From Pleurotus djamor (lineage: Eukaryota; Basidiomycota; Agaricomycetes; Agaricales; Pleurotaceae), in NCBI GenBank assembly GCA_029747585.1, contig JAPEVF010000333.1, positions 1-39,936 of the forward strand: a stretch of DNA of 39,936 bases. Reading direction: 5' to 3'. The notes under the pieces are model-generated. The model was given only the letters and a program-made list of their open reading frames with translations, made no database searches and was not told the origin of the DNA. Made by a program: the position numbers and the translations under genes. Position 1 is the first letter of the stretch; each line of letters opens with the position of its first letter. This document shows, piece by piece, positions 1-11,534 of the stretch.

Positions 1-1283
1 GTCGATCAAAACGGCCATAAATCCAAAGTGCGCTTTATCTACCCCATTGGCAATGAGGTTGGCTGATTTTAATCAAGCCACAAGAAGAGGAGCGCGTCGA
101 TGTGAGTTCTTGGTCCTCGTTCTTGTCTTAAAGACACTAAATTTTTGACCAGGACACGGTCTTTTTTCGTGTTAACCACAAACGATTCAGCATCCATATC
201 CGCAACCACGTACGTCCAGTTAAATCCCACCAATGCAGTGACTAATGCCTTTGTTCACAGCTGATAGAACAAGCTGCCCGAGAACGTTATAATGATGGAG
301 CTGCCACCGTCGTGCGTGCCGTCCTTCGCGCGTCTTCTTCCAAACAGAGCCGTCTGGACGACCCACGAACCGGTATGTCCGTTTCCGTATTTCCTTAGAC
401 TCTATCCCCTCATGTTTTGTGTCAGAACCCGTCTCAATCGCCAACATTGCGCAAAATATCTCTGATGAAGATAATATAACCGCAGGCCTCGTACGTTCCC
501 ATAAGTCAAGTATCGTCAACTGCCTCAAAGATTATCTGGGAATACTCTCGTCCGCCGACAACCCCACGCCTGCCGGTAGAGCCGCGGCGTTCCTGTCCTT
601 TACTTCGTCAAAAGTACAGATAGACTTCGAGTTAGTAGCTCACAGACTACGAAAACGCGTGCTCGAAGCCGTCGCACGAGAGAAGCACGGTGACCAGGGA
701 GTTCGCATCATCCGACTACTGCTTGAAACAGGCAAAATGGATGAGAAGCAGGCATGTGGACTAAATCTCCTTCATGCTCTAGCCCTTTGATGGTTTTCAG
801 ATATCAAAAGTTGTGATGATGCCAAACAAAGACGTACGACCTCTATTGTCTGCCCTCGCTGCAGATTACTTGATCAGTACGCAAGAGGTTGCCAAAAGTG
901 CAGATCACAACCCCACCAGGACGTTCTACCTATGGTATGAGCGATCTCTAATTTCTTCTTGAAGTCGCTCGTTGATCCTGGTTCCTAGGTACGTCGACCT
1001 ACAAAAAGCCTACTCGGTGATTCTCGGTCACCTCTACAAAACGCTATACAATATCGGGGTGCGCAGGCAAGCCGAACAAGAGGATTCTAGCGTTAAGGCC
1101 GTGCTAGACAAAACACAACGCAGCGACGTGGCCGCTGATATGAATCTCCTCACACCCATGGAACAAGAGACCTTGAAAGAGTGGGAAACAAAAAGGCAAA
1201 AGCTCATGATCCTCCAGATGCGCGTGGAGGAAGCTGTATTTATTATAAAAGATCTCGCTGTTCTGGGGAGTAGCGATGATTGA
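1..1283 (+). CDS. RPC82: RNA polymerase III subunit RPC82/RPC3 (C-terminal part)
   Basis: This is the C-terminal part of the RPC82 (human POLR3C) subunit of RNA polymerase III. With Rpc34 and Rpc31 it forms the winged-helix heterotrimer that opens promoters at tRNA and 5S genes. The 5' end lies outside the window. Exons read 1-27, 78-101, 153-209, 261-372, 426-751, 801-934 and 989-1283. The joined product aligns along its length with human POLR3C. Landmarks are the winged-helix stretch with VNHKRFSIHIRNHLIEQAA, the segment GVRIIRLLLETGKMDEKQ, and RTFYLWYVDLQKAYSVILGH near the end, followed by a charged coiled-coil tail ending LGSSDD. The intron 752-800 appears to use a GC donor (GCATGT), because only that splice restores the family sequence. 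It converges on the phosphoesterase gene with 50 bp between stop codons. Identification is firm; the first two short exons are less certain. Confidence 0.93.
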
Positions 1284-1333
1284 CAATGAAGTACGGCGAA
1301 CAAATGGTCGGGAGGATGGTATAAGAGGCTTTA

Positions 1334-2534
1334 TCAGGATTTTAGATCGATGATGGTAGGCTTGCTTCGTGAACCTAGATGTGCCATAGCGGCGTTCACG
1401 GCAACTCGTTCTACAGCTTGGCTAGAAGCTGGTATGCGCTGTACACCGTGGGCTTCGTGGATATGTCCGAAGACATGGAGCCTGCAAGCAGTCAACTCGG
1501 TCAACCGATGACTCAGACAGTGACACCCCGCCCGCATAGACTTCCTTGTCAGGTCTAGTACTCCATGCGGCGGCGTATGTGTGATGAGAATCTGTGTTTC
1601 TTCTGGTATCCGCGCGTAGATGGCTACGTGTGCAAGTCAGGAATGCCACATCATAAGTCGTGGAGCAAAGCACTCACCATCGGCTTGGTCGTCAGTTCGA
1701 TACTGAAATGCGCCGCTGGAATACTCCGGTGCCGCTGGTGAACCATACACCTTCCAGGATATGCCAGAGGGAGTGGTGATTGTGCATGCTTCATGCTCGA
1801 GGTAGCGTATCCCCGCGGCCTTTGCTTCATCACCCAAAACCACTTCCCGAGCTACTTCAAGTTTATCCCGAGGATCCTATATACTAGGTGGGTTAGTAAT
1901 GTCATTCGAAGAACGGGCTCTGCACGCACATGTCCCTGCAGAGGATTTCCATAACGCTTAAAGAGTTCCTCATCTAAGCACAACTTCGTATCAAGTCAGA
2001 GTTGGCTGTCAAAAGCCACGATGAACGTCACATACATCATGATTACCTGCAACTATTCTGAGGGAGGTCATAAAGTGGTGAATTAGCGAAGACGTTTGGC
2101 AAACGCACAGTTTTATGGGATGATCCAACGTTTTGAGCCAATCAATGGTCTCTTCAAGGTGGGCAGTATAGCCCCAGCTACTCAAGTCACCAGCGTGTAT
2201 CAATACATCGCCCGTTGGAATTTGGGTGAAGACGCGACTATGAGTGTCAGAAAGACAGACGAAACGCGTCCAGCCGTCTCCTGGATGTGCAGGTGCTTCT
2301 TCATAGTTAGTGTAGGCCTTGCAGACGTTCATGGTAGAGGTTGAAGGCAAGAAGTTATTTCGGAGGTCCCGGTCATGCTCGAGCGGAGAGATGCTGGGCA
2401 GTGCCAGTGCTGGTGAACCCACACTCACAGCCGACCCCTATGGTTTTCTCATCAGATAGGACGCTCCTGACGGGCACGTGGGGCCCGATCGGAAGCGAAT
2501 AGTTTGCGAACATGAAGTTCATGCGTCTGGTCAT
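1334..2534 (-). CDS. Calcineurin-like metallophosphoesterase (MPPED-like)
   Basis: A two-metal phosphoesterase of the calcineurin-like fold, closest in layout to the small MPPED1/2-like proteins; the substrate is unknown. All family motifs are present in order across the spliced exons: LSDTHSR (metal ligands D and H), GDVLIHAGDLS, VAGNHD, ITHTPPHG and FGHIHEAHG near the C-terminus. Introns on the minus strand fall between HPIKL and IVAGNHD, directly after GNHD, before DPRDKLEVAREV, and between DDQAD and AIYARIPEE; each removal restores a continuous protein. There may be another intron near 2400-2430. No signal peptide or membrane segment is visible, so a cytosolic enzyme is likely. The start is ambiguous among three in-frame ATGs (2534, 2522, 2513). 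The last two leave more room for the divergent neighbour, which starts at 2580. Confidence 0.85.
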
Positions 2535-2579
2535 GATGCGCGTCTACACTTCTCTCTTCCCAACCATCACAGTCTCCCC
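2535..2579. promoter_or_regulatory. Very short divergent intergenic region
   Basis: Only about 45-66 bp separate the phosphoesterase start (minus) from the membrane protein A start (plus). Any promoter for either gene must lie here or inside the neighbour's transcribed region. No TATA box is visible. That this is a shared bidirectional promoter is inferred from layout alone. Confidence 0.35.
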
Positions 2580-3667
2580 ATGAGCACGAAACAGGGCTTT
2601 ATAAATGGTAAAGAAACATAAGCTTTCTGCTACTCGTCAGGCTACTCACACTTATAACAGGTTATGTGTTGCCTGGAATCATATTCCCCGTGCTAACAGC
2701 ACTTGGCGTCCGTTATCTTTCGGGGAGTTTTCTGAACTCAGGCCTGGGGGACGACCTAGCGAAGGCTTGCTCTGCTTCGGACTCGCCCTACCTCCATCAT
2801 GTCTCCGGCCTTCATGGCCTAGATGGCTTCCTATGCAACTTGGTCGCCTTCTTCCATGCCATCCTTGAACCAAAGGTGTCACCAGTCTTGATGTACTTCA
2901 TGGGTACGGCTGGAGGCCTCATGGCTTTCCCCTTGATCGAGGCGCAACGTCAAAGCCGACCGCTTCTCCTCGCATTCCCCATGATTGTCGGACTACTCGG
3001 TCAATCAATCACCATTGGTCTAACCATGACATTATATTGGCCCATCTTCATCTGGCGCGGCTCAGCGAATCTCGTTTCCCACCCAACTGTCCATGTCACG
3101 CAAGCCGACGCGGAAGCCATCGTCTTTGCAACGTTTGTTGGAACGATTATTCCCTCAGTCGGTCTAATGGTTCTGCGAGACCCAACAGTGACGGCGCTGT
3201 GGCAGATATTCCCTATGTTCGCATCCGTGGCATTTATGGGTCATAAACTGTTTCGTCCTTCCCATCGTCACTCGCAGTCAGGGTACAAGACCATTCGGAC
3301 CCTCTACATCGGATCCTTCATAGCCGCCTCCTCAATGCACCTCGCCATCGTAGGCCCGAAACTCTTTGACGTCCCCGCATTGCTTGCCTTCTTCCCATCG
3401 ACATCCCCTCTACCCCTTACAGCAAGTTTGATTTCCAAGACTGAGGACTTCCTTAAGTGGGACCTCGTCTTCGCGTTCGGCTCGTCGATCGTGGGTACGC
3501 TCTGGTTTGCGCGCGACGCTGCTGAGGTCTTGACGTTCGCAATTTGGCATGCATTTGCCATCCCGTTGTTTGGACCCGGCGCGTCGATGACCGCCATCTT
3601 CTTGTGGCGAGAGTCTGTTTTGAACGACGATGAAGTGCAGCCCGATCCTCGCGCAAAGACTTCATAA
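2580..3667 (+). CDS. Multi-pass membrane protein A (fungal family, function unknown)
   Basis: A hydrophobic protein of about 345 residues with roughly eight membrane segments and no domain I can name. Exon 1 is 2580-2607 (MSTKQGFIN plus one base), the intron is 2608-2660 (GTAAAG...AACAG), and exon 2 runs from 2661 to the stop, giving MSTKQGFINGYVLPGIIFP at the N-terminus. The ATG at 2580 is chosen because this splice keeps the frame and because paralog B (17155-18192) has a phase-1 intron at the matching place. Motifs shared with B include a D..LC.L.A.F segment, EAIVF...G.IIP, LWQ.FP, KWD, and GPGA...LWR close to the C-terminus. The protein must sit in a membrane; a transport or membrane-enzyme role would be a guess. 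Confidence 0.82.
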
Positions 3668-3991
3668 CTGTGGCTTCCAAAGTAGACTTCATTTGCAGCT
3701 TTCACCTACTCATTTGTTGTTGGGCATCGTTGTTCGAATGTACTTGGCTCTATTTATCTACTTCTGGAGGGGACGTCACTATCGTTGATTACATCCTAAA
3801 ATCCTGTTTACAATCGAACTGACTGAATTGTGATTGGGTTGAAGAATTGACTTTTTACACCATTGCGTTGATAGCAGGAAAATGAGGGAAAGCGTGATAA
3901 TACAATACAAGTGTGATTATAAGGAGGAGAAACCCAGATAAAAACAGGAGATATGAGCAACAGATAGCAAGGATACTAGCAACACATCGTT
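3668..3991. other. Convergent intergenic region, no gene seen
   Basis: This AT-rich stretch lies between the stop codons of membrane protein A (plus) and Not1 (minus). It should hold both 3' UTRs. I see no coding exon, tRNA-like motif or repeat. Confidence 0.6.
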
Positions 3992-6900
3992 CTAGGATTG
4001 AAAAAGCGATGTGTAGACCTGCGAACAGAAATGCGTTAAAGGGACTTCAGAATAGCGATAGAGGAATGGACATACACTCTCGAGAAGAAGAGAAACCTCG
4101 GGGGCAATGCGAATGAAGTCCTTGCTCCAGAAGTCGTACTTGGGGTTACGAAGTAGCTCAATGAAGGTGACGAGAGCTCCCCAAGGATGAGGTCGAAGGG
4201 CGATGAAACGCTCTAAAAGTACCTTGGTCACGACTTCCCGGAAACGATCGTCCTTTGCCTCCAAGAAGAGATGGAGGAGAAGCGAACTGAACCAATGGGT
4301 ATGTGCATTCGGGTAACGGAGGTGGAGGACGAAGGAACTGAGGAGGTGGTGTTGACCTTCGATGTCAAGGTTGTTGGCGAGATATTGGAGAGCGACCACA
4401 CCAGGGTCAGTGGGAGTAAATAGAGGTGATCCACTCCTGGCTTTGGCTTGAGCAACCGAGGAGACACAGATATACATGACCAACGAGTTGATCAACGAGA
4501 GATTGTATGTCTCAGATGAAGCATCAACTACTCCTGGCAACCGAAGGCGATCCTTGAGGGAGGGGAGGAATGCTGGATTGCCTCGGTTTAGAAGATACTG
4601 ATCGAGGTTGACTCGGAGGTCGCCGCTTTTGAGACCAGAAGTGAAGTCGGAAAGGATGGGCGGGATCGGTCCCATCTCAGGAATGGCCTCGAACTTAACA
4701 TTGCGGAGGTGTGGATCGGGAAGGACGACATCACTCGGGAATGCACTGAGAATGATGTTCCGAAGTTGTATGCAACGTGGGGGTATCGCATCGCACAGGG
4801 TGAAATAATATTCACTAAGGAATTCGGGGAAGTCGTGGAGGAGAACGAGGAGGAGGCGTAGCGTTCCACGGTATAAATCGCGTGAGGCGGTTCTGAGGTC
4901 CGCGTCCTTTAAGAAGGGCGACAGAAACTTGAAGAGTGACAACAAAAGCTTGTGGAAAGCCGACCAGCCCTGCTAAGCAATAATTTAGTTTTGGTCGGGC
5001 GTAATTCGCGGATGGGGCCTTACCTCTCGGTTCTCGGAAAGTAATAGTTTAGGCATGAAAAGACGATGTGAGATGAGGCACATCCACGAGAAAGCGAATC
5101 CGGGGAAATAAGTAGGTTGCAGAGAGCTGAAGGTATCACTAAAACAGGGAGTTAGCAGACTAGAAGACTTGCAGGAGGCGGATAAATACCTAATGGCAAT
5201 TAAGAGTTGGAAGTATGCGGACCCGAGACTAGACTCGATAGCGTGGAGATCATTGATCAGGCTGGAGAAGAAACGGAAGAAAGGTTTTTGTTGGAAAGAT
5301 GGTCCTTGGTCTTCATGAACGTTGGCAAGAACGAGGACAAAGATCGACAAAATCTTCGTGAGATAATGAACCTTCGCTTGGTCATTGTTCACCCCGGACG
5401 CATCCCCGTGGTATTTGATGATGTAGACAATGAGTCTTGACATCGCATCCAGGGCTTGGAAGGCATACTCATAATCGCCAGCGGAGACACATTTGATGTA
5501 ATGGGTAACACTGGCTTCGGTGCAGACCCGGAAGAAAAAGGAAGACATATCCTCTACTTTTAGGATACCCTGCTTCGTGAGGGCGTTGATGAAGGGCACA
5601 AAGTTCTTCTCCGGGTTTGAGTAGCGCTGGAAGATGCTGATCCATTGCTGGAACCAGACAAGTAGCTTCTCTCTGGAATGGTCGACGTCAGGCTTCCCGA
5701 GATTGCGAGCAAATTGGTTTTCAATAGGCAGGCTTGGAGGCCTACGAACCCGACCCAATTCAGACAGCAACCTAGTTACACTGCAGAGGTGTTAAGCCAC
5801 CGTGGATATATTGAAGAGAAGAGGGCACTTACTCATCATTCCCCTTGCCAGCTTGAGAGAGTTGGCTCAAAATTTCTAGCGAAAATCCTAATTGAGCCTG
5901 GGTGGCGACAGGAGGGTCAGCGGAGAGGCACTCGCGGATGAGGCCAGCCGCGAACGTCAACAGCGAAGGTCGAGGATCGGTATAAAGGAACTTCGCAAGC
6001 TGCTGATCTTGGAGTGTGATATCAACAAGGCCACTTCGAAGCAGAGTCACGGTGACCGGGATATCGAATTTCCGCTGTAGATACGTGAGCTGACTTGTTT
6101 CATTTGTGAGGTTACAGGACACCTACCTCGTCCTCTGCATAGACCAGCCAGGTCAGGGCTTCCTTGGAGACGTCTTCAAATGTCTTACACAACTGTTCAA
6201 GGAGAACGACATAGACTTCACGACCCAACTGCGACTGTGTCTTGTAGAGGAACTGAACAATCTTCTGGGACATTTGCAGGGGGGTTTTCGTCCTATCTGT
6301 GGCCTCTGTAGCCAAAAACAAGACTTGCCGGACGAAATGTCGTACATCATGATTCGGGGGAAGCACGGCCAAAGACTGCTGAGGTAGTTGAAGCATAAGA
6401 GCCTCCAAGTCTTTGATAAGGGCCTGATGACAAGGTAAGCAACCGCTGGCGGTAGCAGGCAGAAAACGATACGTACAGCGAATCTCTCCATGATCTCGTG
6501 ATGATTAGGACGAGTTACTTGTGCTTCAGGAGCAGGCGATGTTGCATAAGCAATCGGAGGGGGGAGGTGTTCATTACGGGAGAAAGACCTAGTGGAACTG
6601 GGTCGACTAGCGATACGTTGCTTGGGGTCAGTCGCTGGAGCATGGTTAGCTGAGACATGAGTTAAAGGCAGATTGTACACACCGAAGTCCTCATATACAC
6701 CAATCTGATGGGGCTGCAAGCCAGCAGGTTTCACCCGAAGGGATTCAGGCAAATTAATGGTGTAATTAACCTGAGGGGCGGCTGGATCCCAGAAAGGTTG
6801 GCCGTTGCGTAGCTGTCGACCATACAGAATTGTGAGGCCGGAGATAGGATACAATGCAAAACGGCTCACCTCCCGATGACGGCGTCGTATCTCGTATGAG

Positions 6901-9900
6901 CTCGCAAAATTCTCGTCCGCATCGGTAATAGCCTGATCCATGGCGGACTTCTCGATGGCGTTGCAAGCCATGTCAAGATTGTCTGCTACAAGTAGCATGA
7001 GGGCGGGCTCGGTAAGCTACGACAAAATCATTAGTGGTTTTCTCTTCACGTATAAAGGGGAAACGTACCTCGCCAAAGCCGTGCTCAGCAAGGTATTGAC
7101 GAAGGTGTGTAGCAAGGTTGCTCTTCAAAGGTTCTTTGCATGTCACCAGAGCTAGGCTACCCGCAAGACTTTGAGCCATTAAATGACCAGCCTTGCGGAA
7201 GCGTTCTTCATTGGGCTCTGTTGCAAAGTCCTTGGTGACCAATTCCCTCGTAGAGATCCCCGCGATGGTCACAGATCGTTCAACGACGGGTAAGATGATC
7301 TGTGAAATAGGTCAAGATAGCGAACGTTATGGAAAATGATCACACTTACCTCTCTGACAGCCCGATCAACAGCCATTTGTACAGCACGCTTAAAGGTAGG
7401 ATTTGTGTGGAGGGGAGCGAGTTGCGGATTGACGAAGACTTGGTGGAGAAGATTGGCGAGGATCGCTTCGATGTGAGCCCCCATCGCTCGATGAGATTCG
7501 CCGGGACTTGACGGGCCCAAGGCCAGAACCTGGGGATCGCCAACGAGTTGAGATGAAGGATGATAACCACCAATCGGGAGAGAGTCTATGTCAGGAACGT
7601 ATTCGGGTAGAGGAGGACCAGCTAACGAATCTCCGAGAGGGCGGTTACGAATTATATGTGTAGGCTCAACGGAGTCCAGGGTGACATTCAAGGCCTGACA
7701 CAATACCTCAATTTCGAACTTGAGATTGAGCTTCATATCTGCATACTGATAAAGCTCAGCCAGAAGACCCAAAACACCTATGAGCCAAGGGTTAGGGGGC
7801 TTGAAGACCTTCGACTTCTGACAAGGCACCATCGTCTGGCAGACGAAGGGAATAGCAACAACAAGCCGTCCGCTGTCGTAACCTTCAACGAGCAAGTCTT
7901 TGAAGGATAGATTCTTGTGCTTGATGGGCCGGTCTCTAGCTAGTGTAATCTCGCCCAACCACTTTCCAACGTTCTTGAGCATTGTACGCTCTGGACTGCC
8001 CGCTTGCATCGACATTTCTGAGTTGAGGAGGGAGGCGGATTTGACGAGAGTCTCCTGGAGGATGAACTTCATCAANTTTTTGTCGATCGAGTGCGTCCAA
8101 AAAGCGGAGGTAGAGTTGATGGTTATTGGCTTCAACGCTCACACGCTGGTCCACCAAGTAGTTGGCAAACCAACGCGCATAAGCGTCCTCAAATTGCGCC
8201 TTCATTTCAGTGAGCTTGGCATCGAAATTGTTTGGAGCCAAATTGTTGATTATGAAGAGTATACGGTCGGAGAGTTCTTCGGGAGGTGATTCTATTGCTC
8301 CCTCTATGTCGTCGGGGTGGATGGAGGTGAAGGCGGAAGGAAGTTCGTTTCCAAGGGGTCCGGGCAGTTGACTGGGATCACCTTGGCCATTGACATCTTG
8401 GGCGGTGGATAGGGCGTGCTGGATACTGAGGATGAGATCAGGTCGAGCCTCAGCAAGTTGAGGGATTTTGAGTAAAGCTTCGCAAAGAGGCTGCCATTCC
8501 GAAAGGCGGGACTCGAACTGTGACAGGGCCTGGATACCAAACTTAAAAAGATTGGTTTCTGGTGGGCATTGTAGAGCATCGAGGATGTATCGAATAGCGA
8601 TCCCGAGTGGAATGTAGTCAATTAGTTGATGCTGTATCAAGGATCCGAATAGGTAACCAGTCATGGAGAGTTCGCGTGCCGGATAGTAGGACTGGAAGAA
8701 CTTGTATTCGTCGAAAAGGAAATGGAGCATGCAAGAAAAGACTTCGTGATCGCGGGGGTTGGTAGAGTCCTTGTGTTGCTGGAGGCGGACAATAACCTCA
8801 TCGATGGTAGTGTTTTCATCGTACATTTGCTTGTAGATGGCATCTACCTCGGCCTCGATTTCGGGAGAATAATTTACAACGGTGAAACCTGGCTCGACCT
8901 CTGAGCCGGGAGTAAGATCCATTAAGCGTGGGTGAATTTGAAGACAGGCGTTTCGGACTTCAAGGCAGTATTTTGAGTCTTCATCAGTCATGGAAGGGGT
9001 ACTGGAACCATCGTCAGTGTAAGACCAGTAGCGTGCAGAAGGGAAACCCTCACTTATTGCGTAGCATGCGTAAAATGATGGTAATGGTTGTAGGGCTAAG
9101 TGCCATGGTGCGGTTTTCAATGGGGGGTACGGAAATTCTGGCCGCCTTTTCACTCTCCATCTTTTGGTCGAGAAATACGATGACGGAGTGTAAGAATTCA
9201 CTCCCGTGATTAGCAGCATTATCCGCAAGCCATTTGTCCAGGTTGAGGTACTCTCGTCTTGATGCCAAAGCCGCAACATCCAGGGCGAATGTGAAAGGAC
9301 GGACTTCAAGAAGTGCTTCGAGAATCTGAAATAGCTTGAGTAAGGACGTGTATGAAAAGGATTATGAACTTGATTTACCTTTAGGTCTTGAGCAACATCG
9401 AGGATCCGAGAAATGTTAAGCGGATTTTCGTCATAGAAGTCGCGGAATGCATCAGTGAGATAGGTTGGTTCGATCTGCCACATTCGCATGAAAACCAGCT
9501 GGTGGTTGGGATGTCCAGCAAGGAACATGGACAGAAGCTTGCGGCAGTACTCCCGACGAATCTCATTCCAATTTTGGGACTGCGCATTGTTCAAACGACT
9601 GAGCGAAACAAACACAGAGAACAACTCACAGGAACTTGGAAGAGACCCATGTGGACGATCTCCGCGCTGATTTTAATGGCCTTGTCCAACATATCCCTTA
9701 CACAAGCCTGGACTTCCGCTGAGTCGGAGTCCGCCATCCTAACAAGAACTTCAAATAGATCCAGAGAATTCCATGTATGACCCTGGACATTGGCAGCCAG
9801 TGCTTTGATGGTGGGGCTTGCGATAGAAACGTCATCGACAGTTACGATGCGGCGGCCAGGTAGCTGAACGAAGTTGAAAGTATCAGGAGGGAGGGACAGA

Positions 9901-11169
9901 AGAGCATCAAGGAGGCGAAGATGGTAAAGTTGATTGGACCAAGGTTCCCAAAACCCAGTGACAGCGTGTGGTTCAGCATCCCGTGGGACACTGAGGAGGA
10001 CCGCTATGAGAAGCTTGAGGGTTGCTGTGTCAACGCCATGTCGATCAGGCCAGTCAAAGGATTTAATGACGCTCGCCCAATTCAGAGTAGCATTCTATAT
10101 CGTGTGAGGCTCGGCCCACCACTAGATAGACGAGTTATTACTCACCAGGCTGCTTAGCACTCTCACCAGCACTGTCATGTCACACACCGGCGACCCTTCC
10201 GCTGCTTGCCTAGCGAGAGAAGAAACGATTTCGACGACCTGCGCATCACGTGGAGGGTTGGTCTCGGAAATTCCAAATCGCTGGAGTGCAGCGTGCATAA
10301 TGTCCGTGTCGCTGGATGCATCTTGTCCAAGTTCAGTGAGAAATTGGACCAAAGTGGTGCCCGCGGAGAGACTACAATACGTTAAATTACGGTCAAGTGC
10401 ATTAAAAGGCGAAAATTTACCATATTGTGGGGAGCACACGATGTAACATAGTAAATGCGGGTTCCTGGCCAAACTTGCTTTGAAGTGCGACAATGAGAGC
10501 CTGACGCTGCTGCGAATCCAAAACTGGCGAGTCGGGAGGCAGATCGGATAGTAGCTTATTCACGAGTTTCGAGGCTTGCACAGGCGACAGGTCGACATGG
10601 TCGAAGGACGGATTATGGCAAAGGGATAAAATGGCGTTGTCGAACTCATGGCGCACGATGGAAGTTGCTTGCGCCGCAAGGTCTCGTCGGGTGGATGGGG
10701 AAAGGAAAGAGGCAGCCAAAATCAACTTCTCCAAAGGTCGCAGGCCAATGCGTTCGGTGAATCGTCCCAAATCGAAGTGGCGAAAAAGGTCCCCTTCACC
10801 TCTGTCTACTCCTTCACGAAATCGGTCGGCAAGGGCAGGGTCATGGGCAACACGCTGGGTTTCTTGGACGAGTAAGCGAAATGTAAGGGTGGATGAAGCA
10901 TCGTAGGACGCGGGTGCCATCCCAGATACCAGGCGTTGTTGAGAATGGACAATAAGCCGCCGAATGAAGTGCAAATACGTCTCCAGCCCATGTTGCTCGG
11001 ACAGCTACAGCGAATGAGTCACAGTCCCAGGAAAAGAATGGCTTCGACTCACAGAGCGAATTTCAGTTTGATTCCTTTCGAAATTCTCCTCCGTCAAGGT
11101 AGACAACAAAAATACGATCTGAGCCCTGACTATGGTATGAATATTCGTGTTCGCCGGCGGATTGTCCAT
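3992..11169 (-). CDS. NOT1: CCR4-NOT complex scaffold subunit Not1 (CNOT1)
   Basis: Not1 is the scaffold of the CCR4-NOT complex, which removes poly(A) tails and represses mRNAs. The gene is cut by a dozen or more short introns and encodes roughly 2,100 residues, a normal length for Not1. Segments aligning with human CNOT1 occur in order: N-terminal HEAT region (LLSTLTEENFERNQTEIRS, about 11000-11130); WNSLDLFEVLVRMAD (about 9770); NISRILDVAQDLK and ALASRREYLNLDKWLAD (9200-9420); the MIF4G region that holds Caf1 (about 8300-8850); the Caf40-binding region with KPPNPWLIGVLGLLAELYQ and LKFEIEVLCQ (about 7650-7800); and the C-terminal NOT domain with LLVLLHDFPEFLSEY and IPPRCIQLRNIILSAFP (about 4700-4870). 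The ATG at 11169 is the first in-frame start after an upstream stop and gives an N-terminus of human-like length. An N at 8076 breaks the frame; dropping it restores a continuous product. The last intron leaves the tail ESVYTSLFQS. Confidence 0.95.
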
Positions 11170-11534
11170 GTTGGACGACCTGGATGGGGTCACCGAGCGC
11201 CGTACAACGCCCGCTGATCCGGGAGGCGTTTTGGATAGATGTTTGGGGGGAATTTGTAAAACTGAACGCGAAGGCCGCCTTCAACACCGGGACGGACGTC
11301 GAGTAGAGTGGCAACAAGTCCCAATAAGCACAAGCACCCAATTTGGCTCACAGCTGTTTAGAGCTCAGCTCGAAAAACTTCAGGCACCGACGTCCAAACA
11401 AATACGTTTTGACCGTGAGAACACACCGCTGACCGTGGGTATCCATATCCAGGCCCTGACTCGCCACAACGAGGGAGTCCTTTGCTCGCGACGCGCCTTG
11501 GTCCCAACTTTGCTCTTACGCGACGACGGCAGCG
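11170..11534. promoter_or_regulatory. Divergent promoter region of NOT1 and SPT16
   Basis: This 365-bp gap separates the ATG of Not1 (minus) and the ATG of Spt16 (plus). It contains no coding exon that fits either family. A short direct repeat TGACCGTG occurs twice around 11410-11440. No clear TATA element is visible. A shared promoter for these two general gene-expression factors is inferred from the arrangement. Confidence 0.5.
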
